Assembly (NCBI GenBank): GCA_021234155.1
Contig: JAJEKV010000002.1
Coordinates: forward strand, 23,454,942 to 23,518,941
DNA: 64,000 nucleotides
Source: Isoetes taiwanensis
Taxonomy: Eukaryota; Streptophyta; Lycopodiopsida; Isoetales; Isoetaceae
Reading direction: 5' to 3'
Each line of letters opens with the position of its first letter. The first letter of the stretch is position 1. Of the stretch, positions 1 to 13,856 are shown piece after piece. Position numbers and translations under genes: made by a program. The notes beneath the pieces were generated by a model. The model did not search any database, was not told the origin of the DNA, and saw only the letters and a list, made by a program, of their open reading frames with translations.

Positions 1-680
1 TAGGGTCTGTAAGAAATCGGATGCATTTGGAATGGTCACACAATCCAGAGTGCAGATTGATGGATTTACCTTCAGAACCTCCTCCGTCAATGCAAATTGT
101 GTCTTCTTAACCCCAGATTCAGAACCTCCTCCGTCTAGATTGTGCCAATGGATTAACAACTTCAAAGACTGTCTTGGCTGACATATCTTCTGGTAATGGC
201 AGCCTTCCTTGCGTTACCCAGTACTCAAGGAGACCGACTTTTACTCCACATATAGCAGATCCCTGAGAAGAACCTGAGAAGAAACTTGGGCCATCAATGA
301 TAAGCTGGTAAGCCTGGTAGATCTTCCAAGATTCATGGCTATGGTAGCGCCGGATTTGAGTGGTACGCATGAGAAACAAATAAACAATAAGGATCTACCC
401 GAGATTGGATAAACCAATTTTTACTCCTTTAATAAGCCGATTTTCACCCTCCTATCAAAATGTAGATGGCACGGAGAAACCTCAGAGAAATCTTGAATCT
501 CGGCTTATGGCAGAGGAATGATGGAGAGGAGAGAACGGAAAAAAAACGCTCCCTTCAAGAAAACGTACCCATTTTTTTGGGGGACGGAGAGAGAGAAAGT
601 TTCGCAAAGCGAAAGTTACGTCGGAAATATTTTTGGATTCCAAAACTCACGCTTTTCGCCTGAAAAAGCGTTAGCGCCGG
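1..680 (-). mobile_element. Helitron array unit U1 (partial, cut by window edge)
   Basis: This is the 5'-proximal part of a minus-strand Helitron unit. Its sequence matches 3274-3953 essentially base for base. It includes the purine-rich tract near 540-600 and ends at the gcgttagcgccgg motif (668-680). The last ~48 bp of the full unit, including the TC terminus seen in U4-U6, are missing, so it joins U2 through a deletion. Reading frames in it are also present in the other units but shifted by indels, so none looks like an active gene. Confidence 0.8.
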
Positions 681-3600
681 GTGTGTGCCCGACGTTGCCG
701 GGCTAATGTCTTGGCTTGTGTTTTTAGTTGGCCTTTAACGCCCATTTGACAACAACACATGTTGAATGTTGGCAAGAATAGATATGATTCGCTTTTGTGT
801 TGTTGAAATTGTCTAATGACATTTTTTTATCAATGTATTAACCTTGCGCTTATGTATTAACCTCACTAAAGCATGTATTTTTCATGATAGTGGTACTCTT
901 GTCCAACAGTCTTATGCATAAGAGGGTGCATGTTCATTACGTTATGCCTTAATAATTAAAAGTGACTTTAGCATGTATGATGAAGATGAAATCACATTAA
1001 CAGTTGACAATGTGGTGAAATTCGAGAAACAACATTGGCCTTAAACTCTTAAGTGCACAAGACTAATGCTGAGTATTACCTATAGTGACACATTTATGAA
1101 TCCATTCATTGCCGTTGCTTAGGTCAAATTTTAGGCCTTTTGTGTGCCTAAAACGGAGTATTAAACTACAGGTAGTTAGAAACCATAATCAATTCTAAGG
1201 CACAACATATTGGTAACTACACATCGTTGCAATAGTTTCCTTGAACACAGCATGCTTCCATTAGTGGGTTCAATTTTCTCGTCTAAATACAACAACTAAA
1301 CCATGATTTCATTTGTGTTTGATGACGTAAAATATCAATTTGATCTAGTGAGCTAAAGATAATAACTTCTTTGTTTTATTTGTCTTGCAGACATGTACTT
1401 GATAATAATTATGTGACCTCGGTGAAACTTGGCCACATAAAAAACATGGAGATAACTACAATAACTGGCCAACAATGTTCTGGGCTTTTCAGAACTGACG
1501 AATTACTTGAAGTACACTATTCAAACCTCCTAATAACAAACCTACGACATTATACTACTAAAAATAGTTGCATATCAAAGTTTCTTAAGTGCATTATTTT
1601 CAAAAGTATAATCCTTGACTTGGCTCTCATGTTTATTCATGTCTGCCTGCAAATACTAAATAACATCTGCAAATAGCCAACCTTCCACATGATACTATCA
1701 AAATTATTTATATCTATTTAGACACTAATTGAATTATCTCTACTTTGCCTCCGATTTTCAGTAATCCTTAACTCTGAGTTCAACTACAAATGATGGCTGA
1801 CTAAAGACATGTCTGCTAGTAAGTAAGCCATAATTGCTAGTTATCAGCGTAGCAACTCTAGTCCAAACAAATTAGACCAAAAACTATCAGCGACAATGAA
1901 ACTCTGCAAGTTACTCAGCAACCTGCTGCTGCTTAAAGCTAATCATTACAGAATCATAATGCACTTTGGAACTTTAGACTGTCTTTAGAGACATAAAAGT
2001 CAAACCTTTTGGAAATCTTAAAGGAAGGCCCATTGCACTTTAAATTATCTTGGTAGTAATCTGGCAGGCAAGTACTCTGTTGCGGAGGTGTAATATGTCT
2101 GGCCATATGCTCTTCTACACAGGACAATTCATTAGCCTGCAAGGTTTAGAAGCAATGAGCTATTCAAAATTTTCAAGATTATTCTCATTGCAGAATTCAG
2201 TTTTACAATTTCGTATTAAACTAACTCGGTCAGAGGATATTACCTATTGTGCAGGTGCTATAGCTGGGAAGCATGGTCTTGCATACGTCCAAAACATGTT
2301 CGTCATAAAAAGAAATTTTTAAAATGTCTACATCTCAAAACCACCAATAATTTCAGCATAATATTTCAGTAATTTGTACAATGACAAATCAGATTAATAC
2401 CTGCAATAGAGTTTTACACTATATGCTAGTGACATTATCATTTGAATGTTTGAACGACCTTGAAATCAGAATATATCTGTGCCTCAAGATATGATTCAAT
2501 GTTCTGCATCAACAACACAAACTATTAATAAATATGTAGTTAGAGAGTGCTTCTGGACACCTTACCGTAGTTAGTCACTATGCTCTTATACACCTTACTG
2601 TCAGTTATACCTTACCGTCTTGGCATGAAAAAGCAGAAATGACGATCACTGAATCCAAAACGGAAGTATAAATAGCACTTCACCAGATTTTAAACATAAA
2701 ATTTTTATTGGATGCCACATCTTGCAAAGCTGTTAGAGATGCAACTAAACAGACCTAGAGTTTAGAACTATTTTGATAAACGGTAATGGGAAGGCCATAG
2801 GAGTTTAATATTAGGTTTTCCAGCCACAATAAAGGAGGCAAATCATAGCCATATCCCTGCAGATGCCAGATTAAGCTGAGCAATCAAAGCAAAATAGAAA
2901 AATTCCGAATGTTAGTAGATATAGAAAGAAGTGCATAGAATTAGCAATGATGAAATAAAAACAGGGATATGTTCTTGATTTTTCCAACCGCTCTGTGAAC
3001 TGTATTCGTGTATGAGGAAATGAGAAAGAACTGAGAATCCGTCTGTGAACTGAATTGAGAATCTATGAGGAAAATGGAGATAGAACAAAACTGATAAAAT
3101 GGATTTAGGTGCAACGAAATAGGAAGGTACTGCCATGCTGCAACTGCAGCTACTTACTTCCATTTGCTAACCTTTGAGCCGTTTTAATCCTTTCTAGGCA
3201 TTCAAAACCAAGGTGCTTTTTGGAATGTGGAGTAAGTATCATGGACAATATCATGCTCCAGTTTGCTCTCAAGTAGGGTCTGTAAGAAATCGGATGCATT
3301 TGGAATGGTCACACAATCCAGAGTGCAGATTGATGGATTTACCTTCAGAACCTCCTCCGTCAATGCAAATTGTGTCTTCTTAACCCCAGATTCAGAACCT
3401 CCTCCGTCTAGATTGTGCCAATGGATTAACAACTTCAAAGACTGTCTTGGCTGACATATCTTCTGGTAATGGCAGCCTTCCTTGCGTTACCCAGTACTCA
3501 AGGAGACCGACTTTTACTCCACATATAGCAGATCCCTGAGAAGAACCTGAGAAGAAACTTGGGCCATCAATGATAAGCTGGTAAGCCTGGTAGATCTTCC

Positions 3601-3953
3601 AAGATTCATGGCTATGGTAGCGCCGGATTTGAGTGGTACGCATGAGAAACAAATAAACAATAAGGATCTACCCGAGATTGGATAAACCAATTTTTACTCC
3701 TTTAATAAGCCGATTTTCACCCTCCTATCAAAATGTAGATGGCACGGAGAAACCTCAGAGAAATCTTGAATCTCGGCTTATGGCAGAGGAATGATGGAGA
3801 GGAGAGAACGGAAAAAAAACGCTCCCTTCAAGAAAACGTACCCATTTTTTTGGGGGACGGAGAGAGAGAAAGTTTCGCAAAGCGAAAGTTACGTCGGAAA
3901 TATTTTTGGATTCCAAAACTCACGCTTTTCGCCTGAAAAAGCGTTAGCGCCGG
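681..3953 (-). mobile_element. Helitron array unit U2
   Basis: A complete 3,273-bp repeat period. The left end keeps the 3' terminal hairpin (687-703, gcccgac-gtt-gccgggc on the plus strand) but has lost the CTAG terminus. The right end again stops at gcgttagcgccgg. The body carries minus-strand exon-like pieces that recur in every unit: near 2,006-2,136 a block with a TTGCAG acceptor and an AAAG|GTTTG donor, near 2,244-2,320 a block ending in ATAG|GTAATA, and 3,160-3,640 a longer block with a GGAA|GTAAGT donor. No helicase or Rep motif is visible, so the unit is non-autonomous. Confidence 0.8.
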
Positions 3954-6130
3954 GTGTGTGCCCGACGTTGCCGGGCTAATGTCTTGGCTTGTGTTTTTAG
4001 TTGGCCTTTAACGCCCATTTGACAACAACACATGTTGAATGTTGGCAAGAATAGATATGATTCGCTTTTGTGTTGTTGAAATTGTCTAATGACATTTTTT
4101 TATCAATGTATTAACCTTGCGCTTATGTATTAACCTCACTAAAGCATGTATTTTTCATGATAGTGGTACTCTTGTCCAACAGTCTTATGCATAAGAGGGT
4201 GCATGTTCATTACGTTATGCCTTAATAATTAAAAGTGACTTTAGCATGTATGATGAAGATGAAATCACATTAACAGTTGACAATGTGGTGAAATTCGAGA
4301 AACAACATTGGCCTTAAACTCTTAAGTGCACAAGACTAATGCTGAGTATTACCTATAGTGACACATTTATGAATCCATTCATTGCCGTTGCTTAGGTCAA
4401 ATTTTAGGCCTTTTGTGTGCCTAAAACGGAGTATTAAACTACAGGTAGTTAGAAACCATAATCAATTCTAAGGCACAACATATTGGTAACTACACATCGT
4501 TGCAATAGTTTCCTTGAACACAGCATGCTTCCATTAGTGGGTTCAATTTTCTCGTCTAAATACAACGACTAAACCATGATTTCATTTGTGTTTGATGACG
4601 TAAAATATCAATTTGATCTAGTGAGCTAAAGATAATAACTTCTTTGTTTTATTTGTCTTGCAGACATGTACTTGATAATAATTATGTGACCTCGGTGAAA
4701 CTTGGCCACATAAAAAACATGGAGATAACTACAATAAGCGGCCAACAATGTTACGGGCTTTTTGAACTGATTTAATTACTTGAAGTACACTATTCAAACC
4801 TCCTAATAACAAACCTACGACATTATACTACTAAAAATAGTTGCATATCAAAGTTTCTTAAGTGCATTATTTTCAAAAGTATAATCCTTGACTTGGCTCT
4901 CATGTTTATTCATGTCTGCCTGCAAATACTAAATAACATCTGCAAATAGCCAACCTTCCACATGATACTATCAAAATTATTTATATCTATTTAGACACTA
5001 ATTGAATTATCTCTACTTTGCCTCCGATTTTCAGTAATCCTTAACTCTGAGTTCAACTACAAATGATGGCTGACTAAAGACATGTCTGCTAGTAAGTAAG
5101 CCATAATTGCTAGTTATCAGCGTAGCAACTCTAGTCCAAACAAATTAGACCAAAACTATCAGCGACAATGAAACTCTGCAAGTTACTCAGCAACCTGCTG
5201 CTGCTTAAAGCTAATCATTACAGAATCATAATGCACTTTGGAACTTTAGACTGTCTTTAGAGACATAAAAGTCAAACCTTTTGGAAATCTTAAAGGAAGG
5301 CCCATTGCACTTTAAATTATCTTGGTAGTAATCTGGCAGGCAAGTACTCTGTTGCGGAGGTGTAATATGTCTGGCCATATGCTCTTCTACACAGGACAAT
5401 TCATTAGCCTGCAAGGTTTAGAAGCAATGAGCTATTCAAAATTTTCAAGATTATTCTCATTGCAGAATTCAGTTTTACAATTTCGTATTAAACTAACTCA
5501 GTCAGAGGATATTACCTATTGTGCAGGTGCTATAGCTGGGAAGCATGGTCTTGCATACGTCCAAAACATGTTCGTCATAAAAAGAAATTTTTAAAATGTC
5601 TACATCTCAAAACCACCAATAATTTCAGCATAATATTTCAGTAATTTGTACAATGACAAATCAGATTAATACCTGCAATAGAGTTTTACACTATATGCTA
5701 GTGACATTATCATTTGAATGTTTGAACGACCTTGAAATCAGAATATATCTGTGCCTCAATATATGATTCAATGTTCTGCATCAACAACACAAACTATTAA
5801 TAAATATGTAGTTAGAGAGTGCTTCTGGACACCTTACCGTAGTTAGTCACTATGCTCTTATACACCTTACTGTCAGTTATACCTTATCGTCTTGGCATGA
5901 AAAAGCAGAAATGACGATCACTGAATCCAAAACGGAAGTATAAATAGCACTTCACCAGATTTTAAACATAAAATTTTTATTGGATGCCACATCTTGCAAA
6001 GCTGTTAGAGATGCAACTAAACAGACCTAGAGTTTAGAACTATTTTGATAAATGGTAATGGGAAGGCCATAGGAGTTTAATATTAGGTTTTCCAGCCACA
6101 ATAAAGGGGGCAAATCATAGCCATATCCCT
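3954..6130 (-). mobile_element. Helitron array unit U3 (5' part missing)
   Basis: Repeats U2 closely from its 3' hairpin (3960-3976) up to 'ccatatccct' at 6121-6130, where it breaks into unrelated sequence. About 1.1-1.2 kb of the unit (the Helitron 5' side) is lost. Differences from U2 are scattered substitutions and small indels, for example near 4,740-4,775, where a frame that is open in U2 is lost. Confidence 0.75.
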
Positions 6131-7434
6131 TAGGAACCAAAGAATTCTTTGCTAGGAATTCTCCCTCGTAATGGTGTCCCAAGAAGAAGATTTCTTTTCA
6201 CATAGCCGAGGGCACGGACGATCCGGTCAATATGGAAAAGGAGGAATGCCCGAAGTCTTTCTTTGAGAACGGGGAGGTATTCATATCATCAACTCGGCCT
6301 AGTTCACGGTACTTGAAAGACTTAAAAATTTAGGCTAGCGTTTAAAGAGGTAAAGGAAGAAATATGGGGCACTTATTTTAATCTGGTCTAGATCGGGAAA
6401 GAGAATAGTACAAGCTGGAGCTAAGTAGCTACCCCCATCTCATATTCGTGGATGGGTGCACCTCTGCCATGTGGCTTTGTATCATTCTCTCTAAGTAAAT
6501 AAAATCTTTTTTATCCCTCAAAAAAAAAAAACAAATAAGCCCTAACTTCCAACAAATAAGATACACTAGAATAAGGGCAATTGGTAGCTTGCTTGCATGT
6601 GTTCCAAATGCAATGATTGAAACACCTTTAAGCATAGAACAAAATAAAATTTTCGAAAATGTGGCTTGGCTTGGTACCATCTTCTTGGTACCATCTTCTC
6701 ATGAAATCGCCATGAAATTGTAAATGGAGAGACAAATAATTATATTAATGAAATCAGTTATTTAATGCACTTTAGCTACCAACAAAGGAAAAATCATTAA
6801 CGTAAGAAGTTGCATTGCGCGCTCGTGCGCCAACACACAAAATACAAAATGCATGATCATGTTTGGGAAGACAAGCATAGAAGATACATGTTCAAAAGCC
6901 CATCAGATAAGACAAAGGAATTCGAAAGTAAGGGTCAATATTGGCTCATAATATAAGGTGTAATGATTTTGATAAGACAACGTTCGTCGTCTCATCTAGA
7001 CCATCATGGCATAAACTAATGCTCGATGCTTATACATGAACTATTAGATGAACACAAAAAAAATATGCATATTGTTATTATCCATGGTTCTTGAACATAG
7101 TAAACTAATCTTCAAATCATGCCATTATTCATCTAGGGGTTTCAACAAACCATTACTATTTTTAATAAACCAATAATAGTTTTAATAGACCACTATGGTA
7201 CACAAGGCTTGTATTAAAACCATCTCATTAACCATAACCAGGTTTAGGAAACCATTGTAACATTAGAACTAGCAATAATAACCATGTTGTAAGCCATTAT
7301 GAGTTTTGACAAACCACTATAGGTTGTGGTTTTCTTCTATCGAAAAAATTATTGTATGAAAAACCGCATCTATTATGGTTTTTGGATGATCTAATATTGT
7401 TTTTATATAGCAGTTCATTTTTGGGGGCCTTGTG
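6131..7434. other. 1.3-kb filler between two array units
   Basis: Unrelated to the array. At 6,498-6,534 an AATAAA-like hexamer is followed by a run of 12 A, which looks like the 3' end of a retroposed sequence on the plus strand. From about 7,130 to 7,380 the DNA is rich in degenerate AAACCAT/ATGGTTT motifs in both orientations. No coding frame is convincing. It lies where U3 is truncated on one side and U4 on the other, so it was probably introduced with a deletion that fused two units. Confidence 0.55.
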
Positions 7435-10400
7435 ATAATATTTCAGTAATTTGTATAATGACGAATCAGATTAATACTTCCTATAGAGTTTTACACTATG
7501 TGCTAGTGACATTATCATTTGAATGTTTGAACGACCTTGAAATCAGAATATATCTGTGCCTCAAGATATGATTCAATGTTCTGCATCAACAACACAAACT
7601 ATTAATAAATATGTAGTTAGAGAGTGCTTCCGGACACCTTACCGTAATTAGTCATTATGCTCTTATACACCTTACTGTCAGTTATACCTTACCGTCTAGG
7701 CATGAAAAAACAGAAATGACGATCACTGAATCCAAAACGGAAGTATAAATAGCACCACCAGATTTTAAACATAAAATTTTTATTGGATGCCACATCTTGC
7801 AAAGCTGTTAGAGATGCAACTAAACAGACCTAGAGTTTAGAACTATTTTGATAAACGGTAATCCCATCGATCCGAGCCATCGGATCGCCATTCTGGGAAA
7901 GGATGAGCGCCTATATTAGGCCATTGTCGTTTTCCGCCTGGTTATCGGCGTCTTCTCACAGCAGCATTCTTCGTTCTCGTAGCGTGGCTTCCCTCCCTTC
8001 ATGCAGCATCTCTTTCCTTGTCCATTACTTCCTCTCTTCATCATCTTGCTCCTCTTCCTCTCATGTTATCTTTTCACCTTTATCCCCATCCTTTCCCGGC
8101 TGGGTACATCCCTTTGCGGGCCTGTTCTAGACAGGATTGCTTCGCCCATTTCTACCAAATCACTCTGTGTCTTGCTTGTCTTTTTAATGTTGTTGTTTTT
8201 GTTTTTTTAGAACTTCTTACAGATTGGCATTCAAGAATTCACGCCATATCGCTTGGGGATCCGGATCGACGATTCGTATGTCCAATCCATCAGTTGGGTT
8301 GGATTTCGGCCAGGCTGATTGACGTACAGGACGGGAGCAGGGTTGGAACTGCATGCAATCTCTGCTTCTTAGCTTTTCCGTCCTTTGTTTGCTTATCTTC
8401 TTCTTCAATGGGACGTTTGTCCGGTAGAGGTATGGCATTTCCACAAATTCTGATGCATGCACACAGTCCACAGTCCTCTTACTTCATGCCAACAGTTCTA
8501 TCACTTATGGAGTGTGGTTTTCCTTGAATTCTGAGGCATGCACAAAGCTTTTATAGATGGATTTCTAACGCAATTTGTTTCCCAAGCAGGATGATCGGAT
8601 TCAGCTGTATGATGTATCTGCTTCGTTTCTTTTTAATCTTTCCAACAGTAGAACATTTGTTGCACCACATGCTTTCCCTGCAAAGTACATGCTTGGTTTC
8701 TGCCTTAGGTTCACTTAGTCACAGGCCAATCAAGTTAGCAATCAGTCCAACTGCATAGGGAATTGGACACATCAGGAATCTTGCCGGGATCGTGATGGGT
8801 TGATCTGGTAGCTGGACTGAACTCGATTGATCGGCATCCAATCTCTTCTTGTTGTTGTTCCTACATGGTAGCTTGATTTCCCATCTCGTTTCTCCCTTCT
8901 GCCCTCTGTTCTAGTACATAAATCAATTTGCCTATTTGCCTAGCCTTCTCGCTTTGCCTCTTTCCCTATCAATCATCTTTCAGATCCTCAGCCCATTAGC
9001 TACTTGCCGCTTCCTCTCCCATACCTCTTCATGATCAATGGAACTGCATCGACTTGTTGGAGCAGCTCAGACATCTAACATCTTTCTGCCCAGACATCTA
9101 GTTCCCTGACATAATCGGATTCTTATATTGCAGTGGGCAACCTGGAGTTCTTGAACTCCCAGCCTGGATCACATGCGACGGACCTGAGACTGGAGAGGCT
9201 CCGCTTGTTTATTTCTTGGCTGGCTCATCTCAACTAGGCTTTTTGCACAGATGTTTTGACTGGGGTGTTTGGGGCATGCCGTATCCAACACCCTAATGAA
9301 TCCACGTACACGGGCAACTTGCCGAGGCGAGTGCAACCAATTCTGGAGCTTCTCCTTCCTATGACGAGTCTGCTCCTTCTCACAACGAATCTGCTCCATC
9401 GAATTCGCTTCATCCTCAGTGACTCTACTTCGATATATCTGCTCTGTTTGAATATTTTCAGGGGCAATAAATATTCTGCATGGTGTTGTAGCTTTGGACC
9501 CTGTAAGTTTCTCTTTTTCCGGATTTCCCACAGAAAGATTTGGAATTTGTTTTGTTAACTTGTTTCGCGTGTGTATGTTCCAATGTGGAACTTGTTTCGT
9601 AGCTTTGGGTTCGTCCATGTCTCTTAGCCTTTTATGTTTCCTTAGCTCACAATTTTTATATTGTTCAAGTCGTTTTATGTTTTAGTTAGCTGCCTACTTA
9701 ATTATTTTCAACCATTGTTCATGGCGATTGGGTTTGGTATTTGCATTTAAATATGGGTTGGCATCTTATTCTTCTCATTGGTGCTTACTGGGACTTTTGA
9801 CTCTACGATATGCATGATCATTTGCCTATTCATTGGCTCATCTCATTTATCTGGCGTTTGTTCCTCTTTTCAACATATTTTCTCCATCGGTTACTAGTTG
9901 TCTTATGCTCCCTATTTTACTTATCATGGCCTTTTCACAGCCTTTGATTTTTTTATAATGGTTACATAGGTTATCTTATGCCCCCTTTACATATACCCTC
10001 GGAGGGAATTACGAATCACATTTACATTATATTTTCTATCATTTGGATGTCCCTTTTCTTTTTCCTATGCGGGGTTCTCGACTGTTATGTTTTTCTCACG
10101 TCTTATTCATAATTGCATTAGAATATGCGGCATCTAGGGGCTTTTGTTTTAGGGGGTGGTTCCCCCATGTTATCTCTTTCATATGTGATCTTTTCCAAGT
10201 TGATGGACATCTAGTTTTTATATATGTGACATTATCCTTTGAATTTGAGGCTTTTTCATGGTTGTTTTCGGATTTTTCTTCTTTGCACTTGTGTTTTTAT
10301 CGTGGATTCGATGCACCATACTATTTAAATGGGTCTACGCTCTCCTCTCGACCTTTGTTTTTTCTCTTGTTTTACGTTTCGGCTCACTTTTTACCTCGTT

Positions 10401-12345
10401 TTCGTCTTGTGGTCGTTTACTTGGGATGTTGTCTTGTTTTCATAATTCTACGTTGCAGTCTCTTGGTTTATTATATTTTTATTGCCTATAGATTTGTGGC
10501 CACCATCTTCGGGGTTGCATTTGTCTTTTTTACATTGATGCATTCCATTTCCATGGTAGGTTGCGGTATGGCTTCAATTGCGTGTTATTTCTCCGACATG
10601 TATCTCTTTTGTATGTTATTTTTTATATTGTGGTTCCCATGTGGTTATATGTGGCATTCCTTTCTGTGTTTAGGATTTCCCCATGGTGGTTTGGGTTTTA
10701 TTTTTTGCACTTGTGTTTGTATCTTATGTGTGATGCACTACACTTTCGGCTCGGGTGGTATCGTTATTGGTGGTATTATCTTCTACATTCTAGGTTGGGT
10801 GCGACTTTGTTGCCCACGGTATATATCACATTGTAATGGTTCCTTCATTTGGTATTACGTTATTTTTCGATTCTCGATAACTTGGGGTTTGGCATAAGGG
10901 GTTGCGTTTTATAAAGGTTTCTAATTATTATTGTTGTTTCTCATGTATGAGGCACCTATAGGGGTCTGTGATATGTTTCATGGTTCTGAACTCAGGCTTA
11001 TCTCTCTTTTCTTGTGTTACTTTTTACATTTTTTGCGTTTGGTTGACAACGTGGGTTTCACTATATGTTGGCATCCTCTTATTAATCATAGGCATTCACA
11101 TGGTTTTGATTTTTATGTTGGGCATCATTCGAATTTCGCGATGTATCAAACTATTTTCAAGCGTTATAATTTCTATGCATTATCGGGGTTTGATTTTTCT
11201 TTTTTTTATTGTTGCACGTGCTCTGGTTCAAGTCGATCTTGTTGCCTATCTTTTTTGCAATGTTGTTATCGAGCGTTGTTTTTCCTTTTTAGGCATACCG
11301 GAGCATTACGGTGGTTTCATTTTCTTTTCACGTTATTGCCTATGTCATGTTTCCGGTCTGGCGCCTAGCTAGCTTTTTTTGCGATTTATTATGTCGTGTT
11401 TTCGATTATGCTACCTAGATAGCTTTTTTGTGATTTATTGTTCATCTGCAAGGTTGCATCTTGTCTTTCTAACGTTTATGCATCTTCTTCACAACCATAG
11501 GTTGGCTTTTCCTCTTCATCTTATTGCTTTTGTATTGGGTTATTTATCATTATTGACAACTTGGGGGTTTTTGCATAAGTGGGCCTCATCTTTTTGCATT
11601 ATATGCATTGGCGTGGTTGGTTTCTTCTTGTGTTTATGCATTATACGCAATTGCATAGCTTGAGTTGTTCCTACTTAGCTGGATATTGCCTTTTATTTCG
11701 GGTCGCATTCTCTTTCTTCGGGTTGATTCTCCCGGCGCCGGTACGCCTTCTGCGATTCCTCATCACGAAGACTTGACTTGTTTTTTTGTCGTATGCCTTT
11801 TTTCGATCTCGGGGCTGGCGGACTCTTCTTACCATTGTTTTTGTTCTATAATGTATTTCCTTTTTTCGGGTTAGTGAGTGATGCCGTCTATCGCGAACCC
11901 TTCCAACTCTTCTCCCGTGAGTTCGCTTTCTCCATCCATGGTGGCTTTCGTCTTTCTTTGGGTCCCTCGTCGTGCCAGCATGGCGCGCTTCCCCTTTCCC
12001 AGGGCGGACTCTTTGGACAGTGGTTCACTTTCTCCCCGACCTCTCCCGTTCCGCCTCTGCCATTACCCATTCTTTTCTGCCCCGTTTCTCGATTATACAC
12101 AATTGTGCGGGGGCCCGGCATTGGTGGGCCACCGCCGGGCACTCGGACATCGGCGATTTTCCGTTCCTATAAACTTTCGACCCATCGTATCGCCCCTTCT
12201 ACCTCAATCTCCTCCCTATTTCGCCATGCACATTGGGCGTTCTTGGGGGGTTCCACATGATCTTTGCATGTCGCTCGGTCGGTGGCGCTCCTCCTCTTCT
12301 CACTTCGCTACATGCCATTTGACCCAACTCTCAGCTTGGAGGTTT

Positions 12346-12516
<171 letters not shown>

Positions 12517-13737
12517 TTGTGCAAATGTGGTTTTGGCGTGTTTCCTATTTGCTGCATTTGCTCCCATGTCCATTTCATTTCGTAATCCTTAGCATCATAT
12601 TTTGGGGTTATTTGTTACGATTCATCTTGTTACAGATTTAATTTTGTCTGGACATGCGTCCTTCCTGTTGGTTTGGAATTTCTTTAGGATGATGGGAAAG
12701 CATTGGCCTTTTGCACTTATGGGTGCATTTGTATGGGTTTCACTTGATCATTACAGTGTTTTTTCATAAGGTGTGCTTTTGCACGTGTATATTGCTGTTA
12801 GCATAGGGGGCAAATCTGGTCCGTGTGGCATATTATCCTACATGTATTGTCCTTTTCATCTCTGGCACCTTATGTTTTTCGTCATTCTTGTTGTTTACCT
12901 TGATATTATCCCTATATTGCATTCATGTGATCTATTTTAACTTTTTATGTTCGGCATCATTTCAATTTGCCTTTTTCTAATAGAGTATGGGGTCCAAGTT
13001 TGAGCTATGATATAATTGCCATTTTTATTTGGGATATAACCTGTGATTTTACAAATTTTAGACCTTTTTCTGCACATTTTTGGATGTTGTCAATCTCTTG
13101 TGTTTGGAACCTTGGTGCCTAGGGCTTTTATTCCACATTTACGTTCCCTTCCTCACAAATTTCATGCTTGTTCGGGTTCTTAGGATGGTGCATGAGGTAT
13201 TATCTTGGGCGCATTTTATTTTTATGCATGGTCCTAGTCTTGGGGAATTCCTTTCTAGCTGGTTGTTGCGATTTTTTCACTATAAACTGTGCTCTCATTA
13301 TGCATTGTGCATTATGCTATCTCACGAAGCATTTTGTCTTCTTTATGTCTACACATTTTTTCCTATTGCAGTTACTTGTTATTCTTTTTTATTATTTATC
13401 GTTATTGTTTTTTTTTTTCTTTTGGGGATCCATGATGAAGGGTTCCGTTTCCTCCGTTTTTTTTGCTCGCTATGCAGGGTCCACATGTTGAGGTTAAGTA
13501 CTCGCGGTTCTTTGGCGGTCCTCGTTTCTCGGGCTTGCTCACGTGTTTGCCACTTCGCCCGGCGCAGTGGGCGCCCCCTCTTCGATCTCACCCCTCTCGT
13601 TGCCGTTGCCGCTTCGACCCTTGGAGTTTTAGCGGCGGCTAGGCTTATAGTTTATGCGCGATTCGCCTCATTTTCTTGTTGTGCTCCGTTCGCTCGTTAG
13701 CCCGTGACCTAACTCCGCGGCTTTGGCGGTTTCAGCG

Positions 13738-13740
<3 letters not shown>

Positions 13741-13827
<87 letters not shown>

Positions 13828-13856
13828 TCTCTCTCTTCTCTCTTTCTTCTTTTTCC
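13741..13856. repeat. (CT)n microsatellite grading into polypyrimidine
   Basis: CT dinucleotide run to about 13,820, then TTCTCTTTCTC-type polypyrimidine. Like the first run, it starts directly after 'tga', which suggests that both sit at the same place in a repeated internal segment. Confidence 0.95.

Noticed and set aside
7201-7434. Small CACTA-like element with CACAAGGC...GCCTTGTG ends
   Set aside because: Only eight matching bases, no CACTA start and no target duplication visible.
10043-10897. 284-codon open frame and neighbouring long frames to about 15,600
   Set aside because: Composition is F/L/C/S-rich low complexity that follows from the T-rich, A-poor strand. There are no domains or motifs, and overlapping frames are equally open.
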